NCBI RefSeq assembly: GCF_002261185.1
Contig: NZ_NEVQ01000003.1
Location: 124,001 to 188,000 of the forward strand
Source of the DNA: Bordetella genomosp. 4
Lineage (GTDB): Bacteria; Pseudomonadota; Gammaproteobacteria; Burkholderiales; Burkholderiaceae_B
DNA: 64,000 bases
Direction of reading: 5' to 3'
In this document: positions 9,404 through 18,413 of the stretch, piece by piece
Position numbering within the stretch: position 1 is the stretch's first letter
How the letters are laid out: each line of letters begins with the position of its first letter
Made by a program: the position numbers and the translations under genes
Notes under the pieces: model-generated
Told to the model about the DNA's origin: nothing
Database searches by the model: none
What the model saw: only the letters and a program-made list of their open reading frames with translations

Positions 9404-10741
9404 TCAGGCAAATGTCTGCTCCATTTCCCGGCGGAACTGCACCGCGGCGGACTTTTCGTCGAATTCGACGTCGTGCCAGCGGATGGGTTGTGATTGCCGG
9501 ACAGGGTTTTTCAGTTTGACTTTGTGCGCGAGGCCCAGCGGCAGATAGCCGTCCGCGACGGAGTCGCGAGCGGGCATCAGCCGGCCGTAAACGGTATAGC
9601 CGCCTTCACCATCGAGCTCTTGGCCGACCGCCAGGTCCTGTTTGGCGGTCGCAACCACATCACCATGCCAGCCGGTCGGCGAACCGGTCGGCTCGTGACG
9701 CAATCCGACACTGGCCACGCTGATGCCCAGTTCGAGGCCGATCAGGTGGTAGGGCTTGTACATGGCAGCGTAATTACCGCTGGGGTCCGTCAGTAGGCCA
9801 TATTCCTTGAAGCAGCGCCGGACGTAGTCGCTGTCGGCTGCCAGCGTGACATAGACGCCCCAGCGCAAGTCTCGAAATACGGGGCGGCCGTCGCGTTCCA
9901 GAGAGGAGATGACTTCGACCTGGCCGCGGTGGTGCAGCATGCCGCCCTCTTCCCGTGGACGCAGTACGCGCGGCAGATCGTCTACGCCGCACGGCGGAAA
10001 GTGCAGTCCCGACGGGGCGGGCAGCAGGCCGGTGGCGTTAGACACGGCCGCCATTTCGATGGCGCTCTTGGTGCCGTCCAGAAAGCTGTTGAACATCTGG
10101 GCGTTGAAGTCGCCTGCCGCCACCATCTCATCGGTGAAGCCGTAGTAGGGCCACACGGTGTCGGGGGTAGAGGTGTGAAACTCTGGCAAATACTTGGTGC
10201 CTTTGCCAGCGGCGATGACCTCAAAGCCGCTTGCGCGTGCCCAGTCGACCATATCGCAGATGAGGGCAGGCTGATCGCCGTAGGCCAATGAATAGACGAT
10301 GCCGGCTTCGCGTGCGCGGCGTGCCAGTAGCGGACCGGCCAAGGCGTCGGCTTCGACGTTGACCATGATGATGTGTTTGCCGTGTTCGCAGCAGGCGAGC
10401 ACATGCGCGATGCCTCCCGCCGCATGGCCGGTGGCGTCGATGACGATCTGTATTTCCGGGCTGGCGATTACCTCCAGCGCATCGTCGCTGAAATAGACGC
10501 GGCGTGATCGCGCTGCATCGGGCAGGCTGTCTGCATGCAAGGCGTCGGCGGGCCAGCCTACTCGTGTCAACGCTGCGCGCGCTCGAGAGGGCTGCAGGTC
10601 TGCGACGGCGACGAGTTGAATGCCTGGGGTGCGCCGGGCTTGGCTGAGAAACATGGAGCCAAACTTGCCGGCGCCGATGAGGGCGACACGCAAGGGTTTG
10701 TTGTCGGCCTGGCGCTGTTTGAGCAGGCGGTGCAGATTCAT
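9404..10741 (-). CDS. Predicted NAD(P)-dependent oxidoreductase with C-terminal SAF domain (COG4091-type)
   Basis: 445-residue cytosolic protein. The N-terminal Rossmann region shows VALIGAGKFGSMF near residues 20-32 and is homoserine-dehydrogenase-like. The C-terminal half (from about residue 330) looks like a SAF module (DVVATAKQDLAVGQELDGEG). This architecture matches proteins called predicted homoserine dehydrogenase with SAF domain; their substrate is generally unproven and a sugar-acid or polyol role is possible. The start at 10741 is supported by GGAGA just upstream; an earlier in-frame ATG at 10792 lacks one. It precedes the SDR gene. Confidence 0.8.
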   Translation of the reverse strand: MNLHRLLKQRQADNKPLRVALIGAGKFGSMFLSQARRTPGIQLVAVADLQPSRARAALTRVGWPADALHADSLPDAARSRRVYFSDDALEVIASPEIQIVIDATGHAAGGIAHVLACCEHGKHIIMVNVEADALAGPLLARRAREAGIVYSLAYGDQPALICDMVDWARASGFEVIAAGKGTKYLPEFHTSTPDTVWPYYGFTDEMVAAGDFNAQMFNSFLDGTKSAIEMAAVSNATGLLPAPSGLHFPPCGVDDLPRVLRPREEGGMLHHRGQVEVISSLERDGRPVFRDLRWGVYVTLAADSDYVRRCFKEYGLLTDPSGNYAAMYKPYHLIGLELGISVASVGLRHEPTGSPTGWHGDVVATAKQDLAVGQELDGEGGYTVYGRLMPARDSVADGYLPLGLAHKVKLKNPVRQSQPIRWHDVEFDEKSAAVQFRREMEQTFA

Positions 10742-10895
10742 TGCGTCTCCTTCGCGGATTGGGGCGTGGGCCGTCGGGGCGCGGCTCATCAATCTGATGT
10801 CAGGAATGTCGGCGGTGCTGCAGATGGCAGCATAGCGGTTTTCCGTGACGGATAGCTGAAGAATTTGCTGCCGGTGCTCGGGATGGGCGATTGCC

Positions 10896-11456
10896 TCAGG
10901 CGTCGGCGGTGTAGAGCTCGCCGGCGAGGACGTTGCGCCAGTTTGCCCAGGTGAGGCGGGGGCGGCCGGTGATGTGTCGGTTGTACGGGGCGTCGTACAG
11001 GATGTGTTTCCATTTCGGACGGACGGCGCCGGTGATTTCGGGTTTGTCGTCGATGAGGAGATCGCCCTGGATCAGGGTTTTATCTTTGGTCAGAATCAGA
11101 CGGTTGGTGGCCTCGCGGCCGAGATGCTTTTCTACCCAGAGGTATTTTTCGGCGACGCAGTTTTCGAATTGCGATAGAGGGGATGAGCAGATGCGGATGT
11201 CCATGCCTAATGCCAGCAGTTCTTTGAGGGCTTCGATGGCGCCAGGGATGGGGGGGAGGTTACGTATGAAGCCGGGAGCGGTATAGATGGCTTCGGCGCG
11301 GGCGCGTAGTTCGGGGGGGTAGTTTTGCAGGATGTAGAACGAGGTGCGGTCATGGTATTCGACCGGGGGGATGTCGGGGTATTGCTCGCGCCAAGCGGTT
11401 ACAAAGCCGTGCTCGAAGTCAGCTAGGACGCCGTCTTGATCTAGCAGGATTAGCAT
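10896..11456 (-). CDS. 5'(3')-deoxyribonucleotidase-like HAD phosphatase
   Basis: 186-residue cytosolic HAD hydrolase, probably removing phosphate from deoxyribonucleoside monophosphates. Motif I DQDGVLADFE is at residues 6-15, CSSPLS near 92 corresponds to motif II, and the conserved late acidic segment is LLIDDKPE near 136. The arrangement matches the NT5C-type family. An upstream in-frame TTG at 11465 would add three residues; the ATG at 11456 is preferred. It stands alone between the COG4091 gene and a repeat-bearing gap. Confidence 0.85.
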   Translation of the reverse strand: MLILLDQDGVLADFEHGFVTAWREQYPDIPPVEYHDRTSFYILQNYPPELRARAEAIYTAPGFIRNLPPIPGAIEALKELLALGMDIRICSSPLSQFENCVAEKYLWVEKHLGREATNRLILTKDKTLIQGDLLIDDKPEITGAVRPKWKHILYDAPYNRHITGRPRLTWANWRNVLAGELYTADA

Positions 11457-11817
11457 GGTGGGCAATGGGAGTATCGGAGGGAGATTGATTTTGCCATGAG
11501 GTTGCTTTTTGGGGATGGCTCATTGTCTGTGCATGGCGAGGTGTTGTTCTTTTGGCGTCGAGGAGGGGCAGTGGCCGCGTGCGGGCTTCACGTGATCGGT
11601 CGGCCGCCTGCGCGGCCGACACCGCTTCGTCAACCTTGTCGCTACGCTCCTTCGGTTTCCCTCGCTCGATCACGAGGCGCCCGCCAGGAGCGATCGGGAT
11701 GTTGATGCGTCGTACTGTGGATGCGCGGGTACGGGTCGCTACGTTCGGGTATGGGCTACAAAGTACAGGATGCAGGTCTGGGTCACGTTTGCAGGTTAAA
11801 GGGGCGGAGCCGGCATG
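11457..11817. other. Repeat-bearing intergenic region
   Basis: 361 bp without a convincing gene. It contains a member of the palindromic family (11557-11684) and, to its right, GC-rich sequence of no recognised function. Short open frames here follow the repeat and have no homology-like features. Confidence 0.7.
11557..11684 (+). repeat. Palindromic element family 1, copy C (right outer arm degraded)
   Basis: The left outer arm 11557-11586 begins GTCGA and contains GGGGCAGTGGC, closely like copy B. The inner stem pairs TTCACGTGATCG (11587-11598) with CGATCACGAGGC (11667-11678). Immediately inside is a perfect 9-bp hairpin GTCGGCCGC-CTGC-GCGGCCGAC (11599-11620). The bases upstream (TTCTTTTGGCGTCGAG) resemble those before copies A and B. 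Beyond GCCCGC the right outer arm no longer matches, so the copy is decayed on that side. Confidence 0.75.
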
Positions 11818-13452
11818 TCAGCGGGCTGCCAGCTCTGGGGGTAATGGCGTGTCCCAGCCGCCGCCCAGGGCGCGTACCAGATTGACTGCTGATCGTGCCC
11901 GCTCGCCATCCAGTTGCACTGATACTCGCTGCTGGGCTAATACGGTGCGATCGGCTTCGATGACGTCGAGGTAGCTGATCGAGCCTTCGTTGTATTGCGT
12001 GTGCGAGATGCGGGCGGCGCGTTGGGAGGCTTGCAGGGCGGCGTCTTGGGCGGATATCTGGCCGGACATGATGCGCAGGTTGGCCAGGTTGTCTTCGACT
12101 TCGCGGAATGCGGTCAGTACGGTTTGGCGGTAGTTTGCTACGTCTTCTTCGTAGACGGCGCGTGCACGGTCCAGACCGGCTTGACGGCGGCCGCCGTCAA
12201 AGATGGGCAGCGAGAGTGCAGCGCCTACCAGCGGGCCCAGCAGGAAGGTACGCGTTGACCATTCGAACAAGTTGCCGAGCTCTGCAGACTCAAAGCCCGC
12301 GCCGCCGGTAATGTTCAGCCTCGGGAAGAACGCTGCCTGCGCAGCACCGATACGGGCGTTGGCCGCGGCCATGGCGCGTTCTGCGGCAGCGATGTCGGGG
12401 CGGCGTTCCAGCAGGGTCGAGGGCAGGCCGGCGGGGATGGTGACGGCGATGCGCGTGAGCGGTTGTTCGGGCAAGCTGAATTCCGATGGGGTTTTGCCTA
12501 ACAAAACCGCCAAGGCATGCTCTGCCGTGGTGCGGCGGCGTTCGAACCCCAGCGTTTCTGCGCGAGCGGATTCCAGCTCTGATCGGGCACGGGCCAGATC
12601 CAGTTCACTGATGTCGCCGGCATCGTAGCGGCGCTGGATGAGTTGCAGAGTTTCTTCGCGCAAGGTGACGGTCTGGCGATACAGGCGCAGCCCTGCGTCC
12701 AGTTCACGCACTTGAAAATAGGCCTCTGCGACGTCGGCTTGCAGGGCGAGCAGTACGGAGCGGTAGAGGGCTTCGCTCTGCTGTGCGTCGGCCGTGGCTG
12801 CGTCTACGGTCGAGGCGACACGGCCGAACAGGTCGGCCTCATAGGCCACGGTGGCTTCAGCCCGCCAGAGCGTCGACGCGTCAGAGGACGCGCTGTCGGA
12901 CAGGCCTTGCGAGGCAGGCGAGGGGCGTTGGCGTGTTGGACCGAAGCCTGCGTCTACGCGGGGAAAGAGCTCCGAGCGGGCGTCGCCCAGCAGCGCGCGC
13001 GCCTGTTTCAAGCGTGCCGCAGCAGCCTGCAGATTCTGGTTGGATTTCTGTGCTTCCTGTTCCAGGGCGTTGAGCGTGTCGTCGCCGAACAGCTTCCACC
13101 ATTCTCCGCGCAGCGCCTGCTCGGCGGGCTGAGCGGTCTGCCAGGAACCGGCCTCGTGCGCGGGCAGGGACTGTTCTGTCGGGGCCTCTTTGTAGGCCGC
13201 GGGGGTGGCGACCTCAGGACGTTGGTATTCGGGCCCTACCGCACATCCGGCCAGTACCAACAGCATCGCCAGCAGCCCGGAAATTTTGGGCAGAAAGGTG
13301 CGCACTGCATGCGTCTTTGCTGCGGGCGCTGCGGCCAGCAGCGCGTGCATTTGGGAACGAGGAGCATCACTTTGTTGTGAAAGCGATGCTGCGACTCGCG
13401 GCCGTGTCATGAGGCTTTCTGCAGCGAAAGCCGGTGTCGATAAGTGTGTCAT
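11818..13452 (-). CDS. Outer-membrane efflux lipoprotein of an RND pump (NodT/OprN type)
   Basis: 544-residue outer-membrane channel that joins the RND pump and fusion protein to expel drugs across both membranes. A lipobox (LVLAGC) at about residues 65-70 is followed by AVGPEYQRPEV, the classical start of mature OprM/NodT proteins. The repeated helical TolC-type domains follow. The long N-terminal extension before the lipobox is unusual; the start at 13452 has AAGAG upstream, but a start at 13350 would also give a signal peptide. It is the last gene of the efflux operon, 44 bp after the pump gene. Confidence 0.92.
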   Translation of the reverse strand: MTHLSTPAFAAESLMTRPRVAASLSQQSDAPRSQMHALLAAAPAAKTHAVRTFLPKISGLLAMLLVLAGCAVGPEYQRPEVATPAAYKEAPTEQSLPAHEAGSWQTAQPAEQALRGEWWKLFGDDTLNALEQEAQKSNQNLQAAAARLKQARALLGDARSELFPRVDAGFGPTRQRPSPASQGLSDSASSDASTLWRAEATVAYEADLFGRVASTVDAATADAQQSEALYRSVLLALQADVAEAYFQVRELDAGLRLYRQTVTLREETLQLIQRRYDAGDISELDLARARSELESARAETLGFERRRTTAEHALAVLLGKTPSEFSLPEQPLTRIAVTIPAGLPSTLLERRPDIAAAERAMAAANARIGAAQAAFFPRLNITGGAGFESAELGNLFEWSTRTFLLGPLVGAALSLPIFDGGRRQAGLDRARAVYEEDVANYRQTVLTAFREVEDNLANLRIMSGQISAQDAALQASQRAARISHTQYNEGSISYLDVIEADRTVLAQQRVSVQLDGERARSAVNLVRALGGGWDTPLPPELAAR

Positions 13453-13496
13453 GAAGGTGTTCTCTTAATCGCGGATATCCATGAGTGCCGTCATGT

Positions 13497-16400
13497 TCAA
13501 TGGCTCGAGTGATCGGTTGCAGGATGCGTCGTTACAGGAGCTTCGTGATGCGAGGCCGAATGCAGTTTGCGCGCGCTCATGGTCCGCAGCAGGACGTAAA
13601 ACACGGGGGTCAGGAACAGGCCGAACAAGGTCACGCCCAGCATGCCGAAGAACACGGCTACCCCCATGGCTTGCCTCATCTCCGAGCCGGCACCAGAGGA
13701 CAGCACCAGTGGCACAACACCCATGATGAAAGCAATGGAGGTCATCAGGATGGGACGCAAGCGCAGACGGCTGGCTTCGATCGCGGCTTGCAGCGGCGTG
13801 CTGCCTTGCATCTCCAGTTCGCGTGCAAACTCCACAATCAAGATGGCGTTCTTGGCGGACAGGCCGACCAGGACCATCAAGCCAATCTGCGTAAAGATGT
13901 TGTTGTCGCCGCCGGTCAACCAGACGCCTGTCAGAGCGGCCAGGATGCTCATGGGCACGATCAGAATGACGGCCAGAGGCAGCGTCAGGCTTTCGTACAG
14001 CGCGGCGAGCACGAGGAACACCAGCAATACACTGATCGGGAACACCCAGATGCCTGCGTTACCCGCCAGGATCTGCTGATAGGTCAAGTCGGTCCATTCA
14101 AACTTGATGCCGCGCGGCAAGGTCTCGGCTGCGATGCGTTCAGCTGCCTCTTGCGCCTGGTTGGACGAGTATCCCGGCGCGGGCCCGCCGTTGATGTCGG
14201 CGGCCGTATAGCCGTTGTATCGCACCACCATTTCCGGCCCAAAGGTCTGACGCACATCGACCAACGCGGACAGCGGCACCATCTGGCCGGTATCGCTGCG
14301 TGTCTTGAGTTGCAGGATATCGTCCGGATGAGAGCGGAAGGGCGCATCAGCTTGGGCGCGTACTTGGAAGACACGGCCAAAACGGTTGAAGTCGTTGACG
14401 TACATGGACCCCAGATAAATCTGCAGCGTATCGAACACGTCAGTCACCGGTACACCCAACTGCTTGGCTTTGACACGATCGAGATCGACATCCAACTGTG
14501 GCACGTTGATCTGATAGTTCGAGAAAGTGGGGCCCAGTTCGGGTGTTTGGCGCGCTTTTTCCAAGAATGCCTGGGTAGCCTTGTCCAGCTCCGCATAGCC
14601 CAATGACGCGCGGTCTTCGATCTGCAATTTAAAACCGCCCATCGTGCCTAGTCCCATGACCGGCGGAGGCGGGAACACTGCGATATAGGCGTCCTTGATG
14701 GCTCCGAACTTGGCGTTGAGTTTGCCTGTAATGGCGTCGCCCGACAGCTCGGCGCTGTGGCGTTCTTCGAACGGTTTGAGCATCACGAATACGATCCCGG
14801 CGCTCGAGCTGTTGGTGAAACCATTGATCGACAGACCCGGGAAAGCGATGGCGCTTGCCACGCCTGGCTCTGCTAACGCAATGTCGGTCATGCGGCGAAT
14901 CACGTCTTCGGTGCGATCCAACGACGCGCCATTGGGCAACTGCGTAAAACCGATCAGGTACTGCTTGTCCTGTGCGGGCACGAATCCGCCCGGCACCAAT
15001 TGGGAAATACCCACCGTCGCCGCAAGCAGCACTGCGTATACCGCCATCGAGCTGCCTTTGCGACGAATTACCCCCTTGACTCCGACGGCATAGGCGTCCG
15101 AGGAGCGCGAGAAAAATCGGTTGAAGGCGTTAAAGAACCGGCCGAACAGGCGATTCATGACGCGCGTCAGCCAATCGGGCTTGTCGTGATGACCCTTTAG
15201 CAAGATGGCCGACAAGGCGGGTGACAACGTCAACGAATTGAACGCCGAAATCACCGTCGAGATGGCGATGGTCATGGCGAACTGTTTATAGAACTGACCC
15301 GACAGTCCCGTCATGAAAGCTAGCGGTACAAACACCGCGCATAGCGTCAGGGCGATGGCGATGATAGGGCCGCTGACCTCGCGCATGGCGCGATAGGTGG
15401 CGTCTCGAGGCGTCAACCCGGCCGCGATGTTGCGCTCGACGTTTTCGACCACCACGATGGCGTCGTCGACCACGATCCCAATGGCGAGCACCATGCCGAA
15501 CAACGACAAGGCGTTAATCGAATAGCCGAACATCAATAGCAGGGAGAAAGTCCCTACGATAGAAACGGGCACCGCCAGTAGCGGAATCAGTGACGCGCGC
15601 CACGTTTGTAGAAAGACGATGACCACCAGTACCACCAGCGCGATGGCCTCCAATAAGGTCATGATTACCGCTTTGATGCTGGCACGCACAAACTGTGTCG
15701 GGTCGTACTCGATGCGATATTCCACCGAGGGCGGGAAATCGGCAGACAACTCTTTCATGACTTCCCGGACCTGCGACGAGACATCCAGCGCGTTGGCGCC
15801 GGGCGATTGCATGATCCCCATCCCAATGGCGGATTGGTTATCCAGTAAGGAGCGCAATCCGTATTCCTGAGCCCCCAGTTCGATACGGGCGACATCAGAG
15901 AGTCGCGTGATCGCACCGTCCGGCGAGGATTTCAGGATGATGTTGCCGAATTCGGTTTCGTTCTGCAGACGACCTTGGGCATTGACCGAGAACTGCATCG
16001 GTACATCACCCATTGTGGGCGATTGGCCGATCACGCCGGCCGCGACCTGCACGTTCTGCTCGCGGATGGCGTTAACGACATCGGTGGCAGTCAGATCGCG
16101 CTGTGCCACTTTTTGTGGATCCAGCCACACGCGCATGGAGTAGCTGCCCGATCCCCAAATCTGGACTTCGCCCACACCACTGATCCGTGCCAGGCGATCT
16201 TTTACGTTCAGGACGGCATAGTTGCGCAGGTAGGTGCTGTCGTAGCGGTCGTCGGGCGAAATCAGGTGAACGACCAGCGTCAGTGTCGGCGAGCTCTTGG
16301 TGGTGGTGACCCCGAGGCGCTGCACATCGGGCGGCAGGCGTGGCAATGCCTGCGAGACACGGTTTTGCACGAGCTGCTGTGCTTTGTCTGGATCGACGCC

Positions 16401-16694
16401 CAGCCTGAAATACACGGTCACCGCCAGATTGCCATCACTGTTGGCCTGCGACTGCATATACAGCATGTCTTCGACGCCATTGATGGATTCCTCCAATGGC
16501 GATGCCACCGTTTTGGCGATCACATCAGGATTGGCGCCAGGATATTGGGCACGCACCACGACCGAGGGCGGAACGACTTCGGGGTATTCCGAGATGGGCA
16601 GTTGGAACATGGCCAACAGGCCTGCCAACAACACGATCACCGATAGAACACCTGCGAAGATGGGCCGGTCGATAAAGAATTTAGAGATATTCAT
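13497..16694 (-). CDS. RND multidrug efflux permease (HAE1, MexF/OqxB-like)
   Basis: 1065-residue inner-membrane proton/drug antiporter. It begins MNISKFFIDRPIFAGVLSVI, typical of the MexF branch. The membrane-embedded aspartate pair of proton relay is present in VVDDAIVVVENVER around residue 405. Two large periplasmic loops and 12 membrane segments fit the family length. The start at 16694 follows GGAAGAG. It lies in an operon with the fusion protein upstream and the outer-membrane channel downstream. Substrates are not predictable; MexEF-OprN relatives export chloramphenicol and quinolones. Confidence 0.96.
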   Translation of the reverse strand: MNISKFFIDRPIFAGVLSVIVLLAGLLAMFQLPISEYPEVVPPSVVVRAQYPGANPDVIAKTVASPLEESINGVEDMLYMQSQANSDGNLAVTVYFRLGVDPDKAQQLVQNRVSQALPRLPPDVQRLGVTTTKSSPTLTLVVHLISPDDRYDSTYLRNYAVLNVKDRLARISGVGEVQIWGSGSYSMRVWLDPQKVAQRDLTATDVVNAIREQNVQVAAGVIGQSPTMGDVPMQFSVNAQGRLQNETEFGNIILKSSPDGAITRLSDVARIELGAQEYGLRSLLDNQSAIGMGIMQSPGANALDVSSQVREVMKELSADFPPSVEYRIEYDPTQFVRASIKAVIMTLLEAIALVVLVVIVFLQTWRASLIPLLAVPVSIVGTFSLLLMFGYSINALSLFGMVLAIGIVVDDAIVVVENVERNIAAGLTPRDATYRAMREVSGPIIAIALTLCAVFVPLAFMTGLSGQFYKQFAMTIAISTVISAFNSLTLSPALSAILLKGHHDKPDWLTRVMNRLFGRFFNAFNRFFSRSSDAYAVGVKGVIRRKGSSMAVYAVLLAATVGISQLVPGGFVPAQDKQYLIGFTQLPNGASLDRTEDVIRRMTDIALAEPGVASAIAFPGLSINGFTNSSSAGIVFVMLKPFEERHSAELSGDAITGKLNAKFGAIKDAYIAVFPPPPVMGLGTMGGFKLQIEDRASLGYAELDKATQAFLEKARQTPELGPTFSNYQINVPQLDVDLDRVKAKQLGVPVTDVFDTLQIYLGSMYVNDFNRFGRVFQVRAQADAPFRSHPDDILQLKTRSDTGQMVPLSALVDVRQTFGPEMVVRYNGYTAADINGGPAPGYSSNQAQEAAERIAAETLPRGIKFEWTDLTYQQILAGNAGIWVFPISVLLVFLVLAALYESLTLPLAVILIVPMSILAALTGVWLTGGDNNIFTQIGLMVLVGLSAKNAILIVEFARELEMQGSTPLQAAIEASRLRLRPILMTSIAFIMGVVPLVLSSGAGSEMRQAMGVAVFFGMLGVTLFGLFLTPVFYVLLRTMSARKLHSASHHEAPVTTHPATDHSSH

Positions 16695-16836
16695 CTTGCT
16701 CTTCCTGCAAGGGGCATGGCGGCTTCGGGCAACACGGGGCCTAGCCAGCACACAACATCGTGTGCTGGCGGCGAAAGCGGGCTAAAGCCTTTTTATTAGT
16801 TCAGGTGCGAATTTCCTGGTGCGGGCGCAGTGTTTT

Positions 16837-18156
16837 TCAGTTCAGGCTGGCAGTGGTCTTGGGCTTCGCAGGCGCGGCCGAGGCCGGTGTCGTCGCAGCA
16901 GCCGGCGTCGCAGCTATCTCGGAGGTCGAGGCAGGCACCGTTGCCGGCTTTGCGGCCGGCGCCGTTGTCGACCCGGTGGCAGCGATCGGCGGGCTGGACG
17001 ACGGCGTATCCATCGACACGAGGTTCGGCGCGACGGTCTCGCCGGGACGCACGCGCTGCAGGCCATTGACCACGATGCGTTCACCCGGCTGCAAACCGCT
17101 GGTGACCACGCGCAGTTTGCCCTGGCTCGCACCTAACGAGACTTGCCGGTATGCGGTGCGGCCTTGGTCGTCTACCACGAGGACAAAGCGCTTGTCCTGA
17201 TCAGTACCGATGGCACGTTCTTCGATCAGCACGGCTTGATGAGGTTCGGTGCCGCCCAGGCGGATGCGGGCGTACATGCCCGGCACGAGCTGGCCATCCG
17301 TGTTGTTGAACACGGCCCTGACGCGTATCGTGCCCGAGGTGGTGTTGATGCGGTTGTCCACCGATTGCACGACTCCTTCGCGGGAGTAGCCGTCCTCATT
17401 GGCCAGGCCCAACTGGACTGGCACCGAGGCGCCGGTGACACGGGCCGGGCTCACGTATTTCAGATAGGCTTGTTCATCGACGTCAAAGGACGCATACATC
17501 TGCGAGACCGACACCAGTGTCGTCAGCGGCACCGAGCTGGCGCCCGCGGCTACGACGTTGCCCTCGGTGATTTCTGCGCGGGAAACCCGGCCCGCCACGG
17601 GCGCGACGATCTCGGTATAGCCGAGGTTCAGTTTCGCGGCATCCAGGGCGGCTTCGGCAGCCTGGAGGTTGGCGCTCGCTTCGTTGGCATCGTTGCGTTT
17701 GGATTCGAAATCGCGCTTGGCGATGGCATTTTCCGCCAGCAGCCGTTTGCCGCGTGCGAATTCGGATGCCGTGAAGGCCACCCGAGCGCGGGCCGCAGCG
17801 AGCTGAGCGGCGGCGCGGTTGACTTCGGCGGCATAGGGGCGCGGGTCGATCGTAAAGAGCCGGTCGCCCTTATTCACCAGGCTGCCGTCTTTAAAATGCA
17901 CGGCAGTCAGCGTGCCGGACACGAGCGGCCGGATGTCGACCCGGTCGATGGCTTCCAGCCGGCCGGAGTAGTCTTGCCAGTCGATGATGGTTTTACCCAG
18001 CGCCGGGGCCACGTCCACCGACGGAGCGGACGGTGCGTTCTGGGCTTGGGCGGCTCCCGTGCCGGACTTGTCGTTCCACAGGGAATAACCGCCCCCCGCG
18101 GCCAGCAAGGCCACGAAAACCGCCAATAAGGCAACGCGTGGACGCGAAACAGACAT
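16837..18156 (-). CDS. RND efflux periplasmic adaptor (MexE/OqxA-like)
   Basis: 439-residue membrane-fusion protein bridging the inner-membrane pump and the outer channel. The N-terminal membrane anchor is RVALLAVFVALLAAGGGYSL. The lipoyl-like halves are at VRPLVSG-type IRPLVSGTL near 75 and YTEIVAPVAGRVSR near 180, flanking a coiled-coil hairpin. The last 60 residues are a low-complexity Ala/Thr/Pro tail, longer than in most relatives. First gene of the efflux operon; it diverges from a LysR gene over 257 bp that contain two dyads. Confidence 0.94.
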   Translation of the reverse strand: MSVSRPRVALLAVFVALLAAGGGYSLWNDKSGTGAAQAQNAPSAPSVDVAPALGKTIIDWQDYSGRLEAIDRVDIRPLVSGTLTAVHFKDGSLVNKGDRLFTIDPRPYAAEVNRAAAQLAAARARVAFTASEFARGKRLLAENAIAKRDFESKRNDANEASANLQAAEAALDAAKLNLGYTEIVAPVAGRVSRAEITEGNVVAAGASSVPLTTLVSVSQMYASFDVDEQAYLKYVSPARVTGASVPVQLGLANEDGYSREGVVQSVDNRINTTSGTIRVRAVFNNTDGQLVPGMYARIRLGGTEPHQAVLIEERAIGTDQDKRFVLVVDDQGRTAYRQVSLGASQGKLRVVTSGLQPGERIVVNGLQRVRPGETVAPNLVSMDTPSSSPPIAATGSTTAPAAKPATVPASTSEIAATPAAATTPASAAPAKPKTTASLN

Positions 18157-18285
18157 GGTGTTTCCTTAAACTTGTGATGCTTAATGGGGGAGATGGACGA
18201 GAGCGGCGGGAACAGGCATTCCGCTGGGCACAGACCCGGGAACAGAGGGGTCAGAGGCTATCGGCCAACTTAGATGAGGTGTATT

Positions 18286-18305
18286 CTGAATGTTTTCTGA
18301 TTCAG
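18286..18305. promoter_or_regulatory. Inverted repeat in the efflux/LysR divergent promoter
   Basis: CTGAAT-N8-ATTCAG lies between the efflux operon and the LysR gene at 18414. Its symmetry and position suggest a regulator-binding site. Confidence 0.4.
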
Positions 18306-18331
18306 GATAAATACAGCTGATTCGTCAACAC

Positions 18332-18350
18332 TGTTTGTACAAAACGAACA
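18332..18350. promoter_or_regulatory. Second dyad near the LysR start
   Basis: TGTTTGT-N5-ACGAACA is a near-perfect 7-bp inverted repeat (one mismatch) about 65 bp before the LysR start. This is the usual place for LysR autoregulation. Confidence 0.4.
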
Positions 18351-18413
18351 ATCAGAGCCAAAAGCGCGGTATGCTTTGCACACTGCTACTACTCAAACTA
18401 CCTGGACCGAACC

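Noticed and set aside
13485-14606. 373-residue open frame antisense to the RND pump gene
   Set aside because: Low-complexity Gln/His-rich translation without structure; the pump gene explains the frame.
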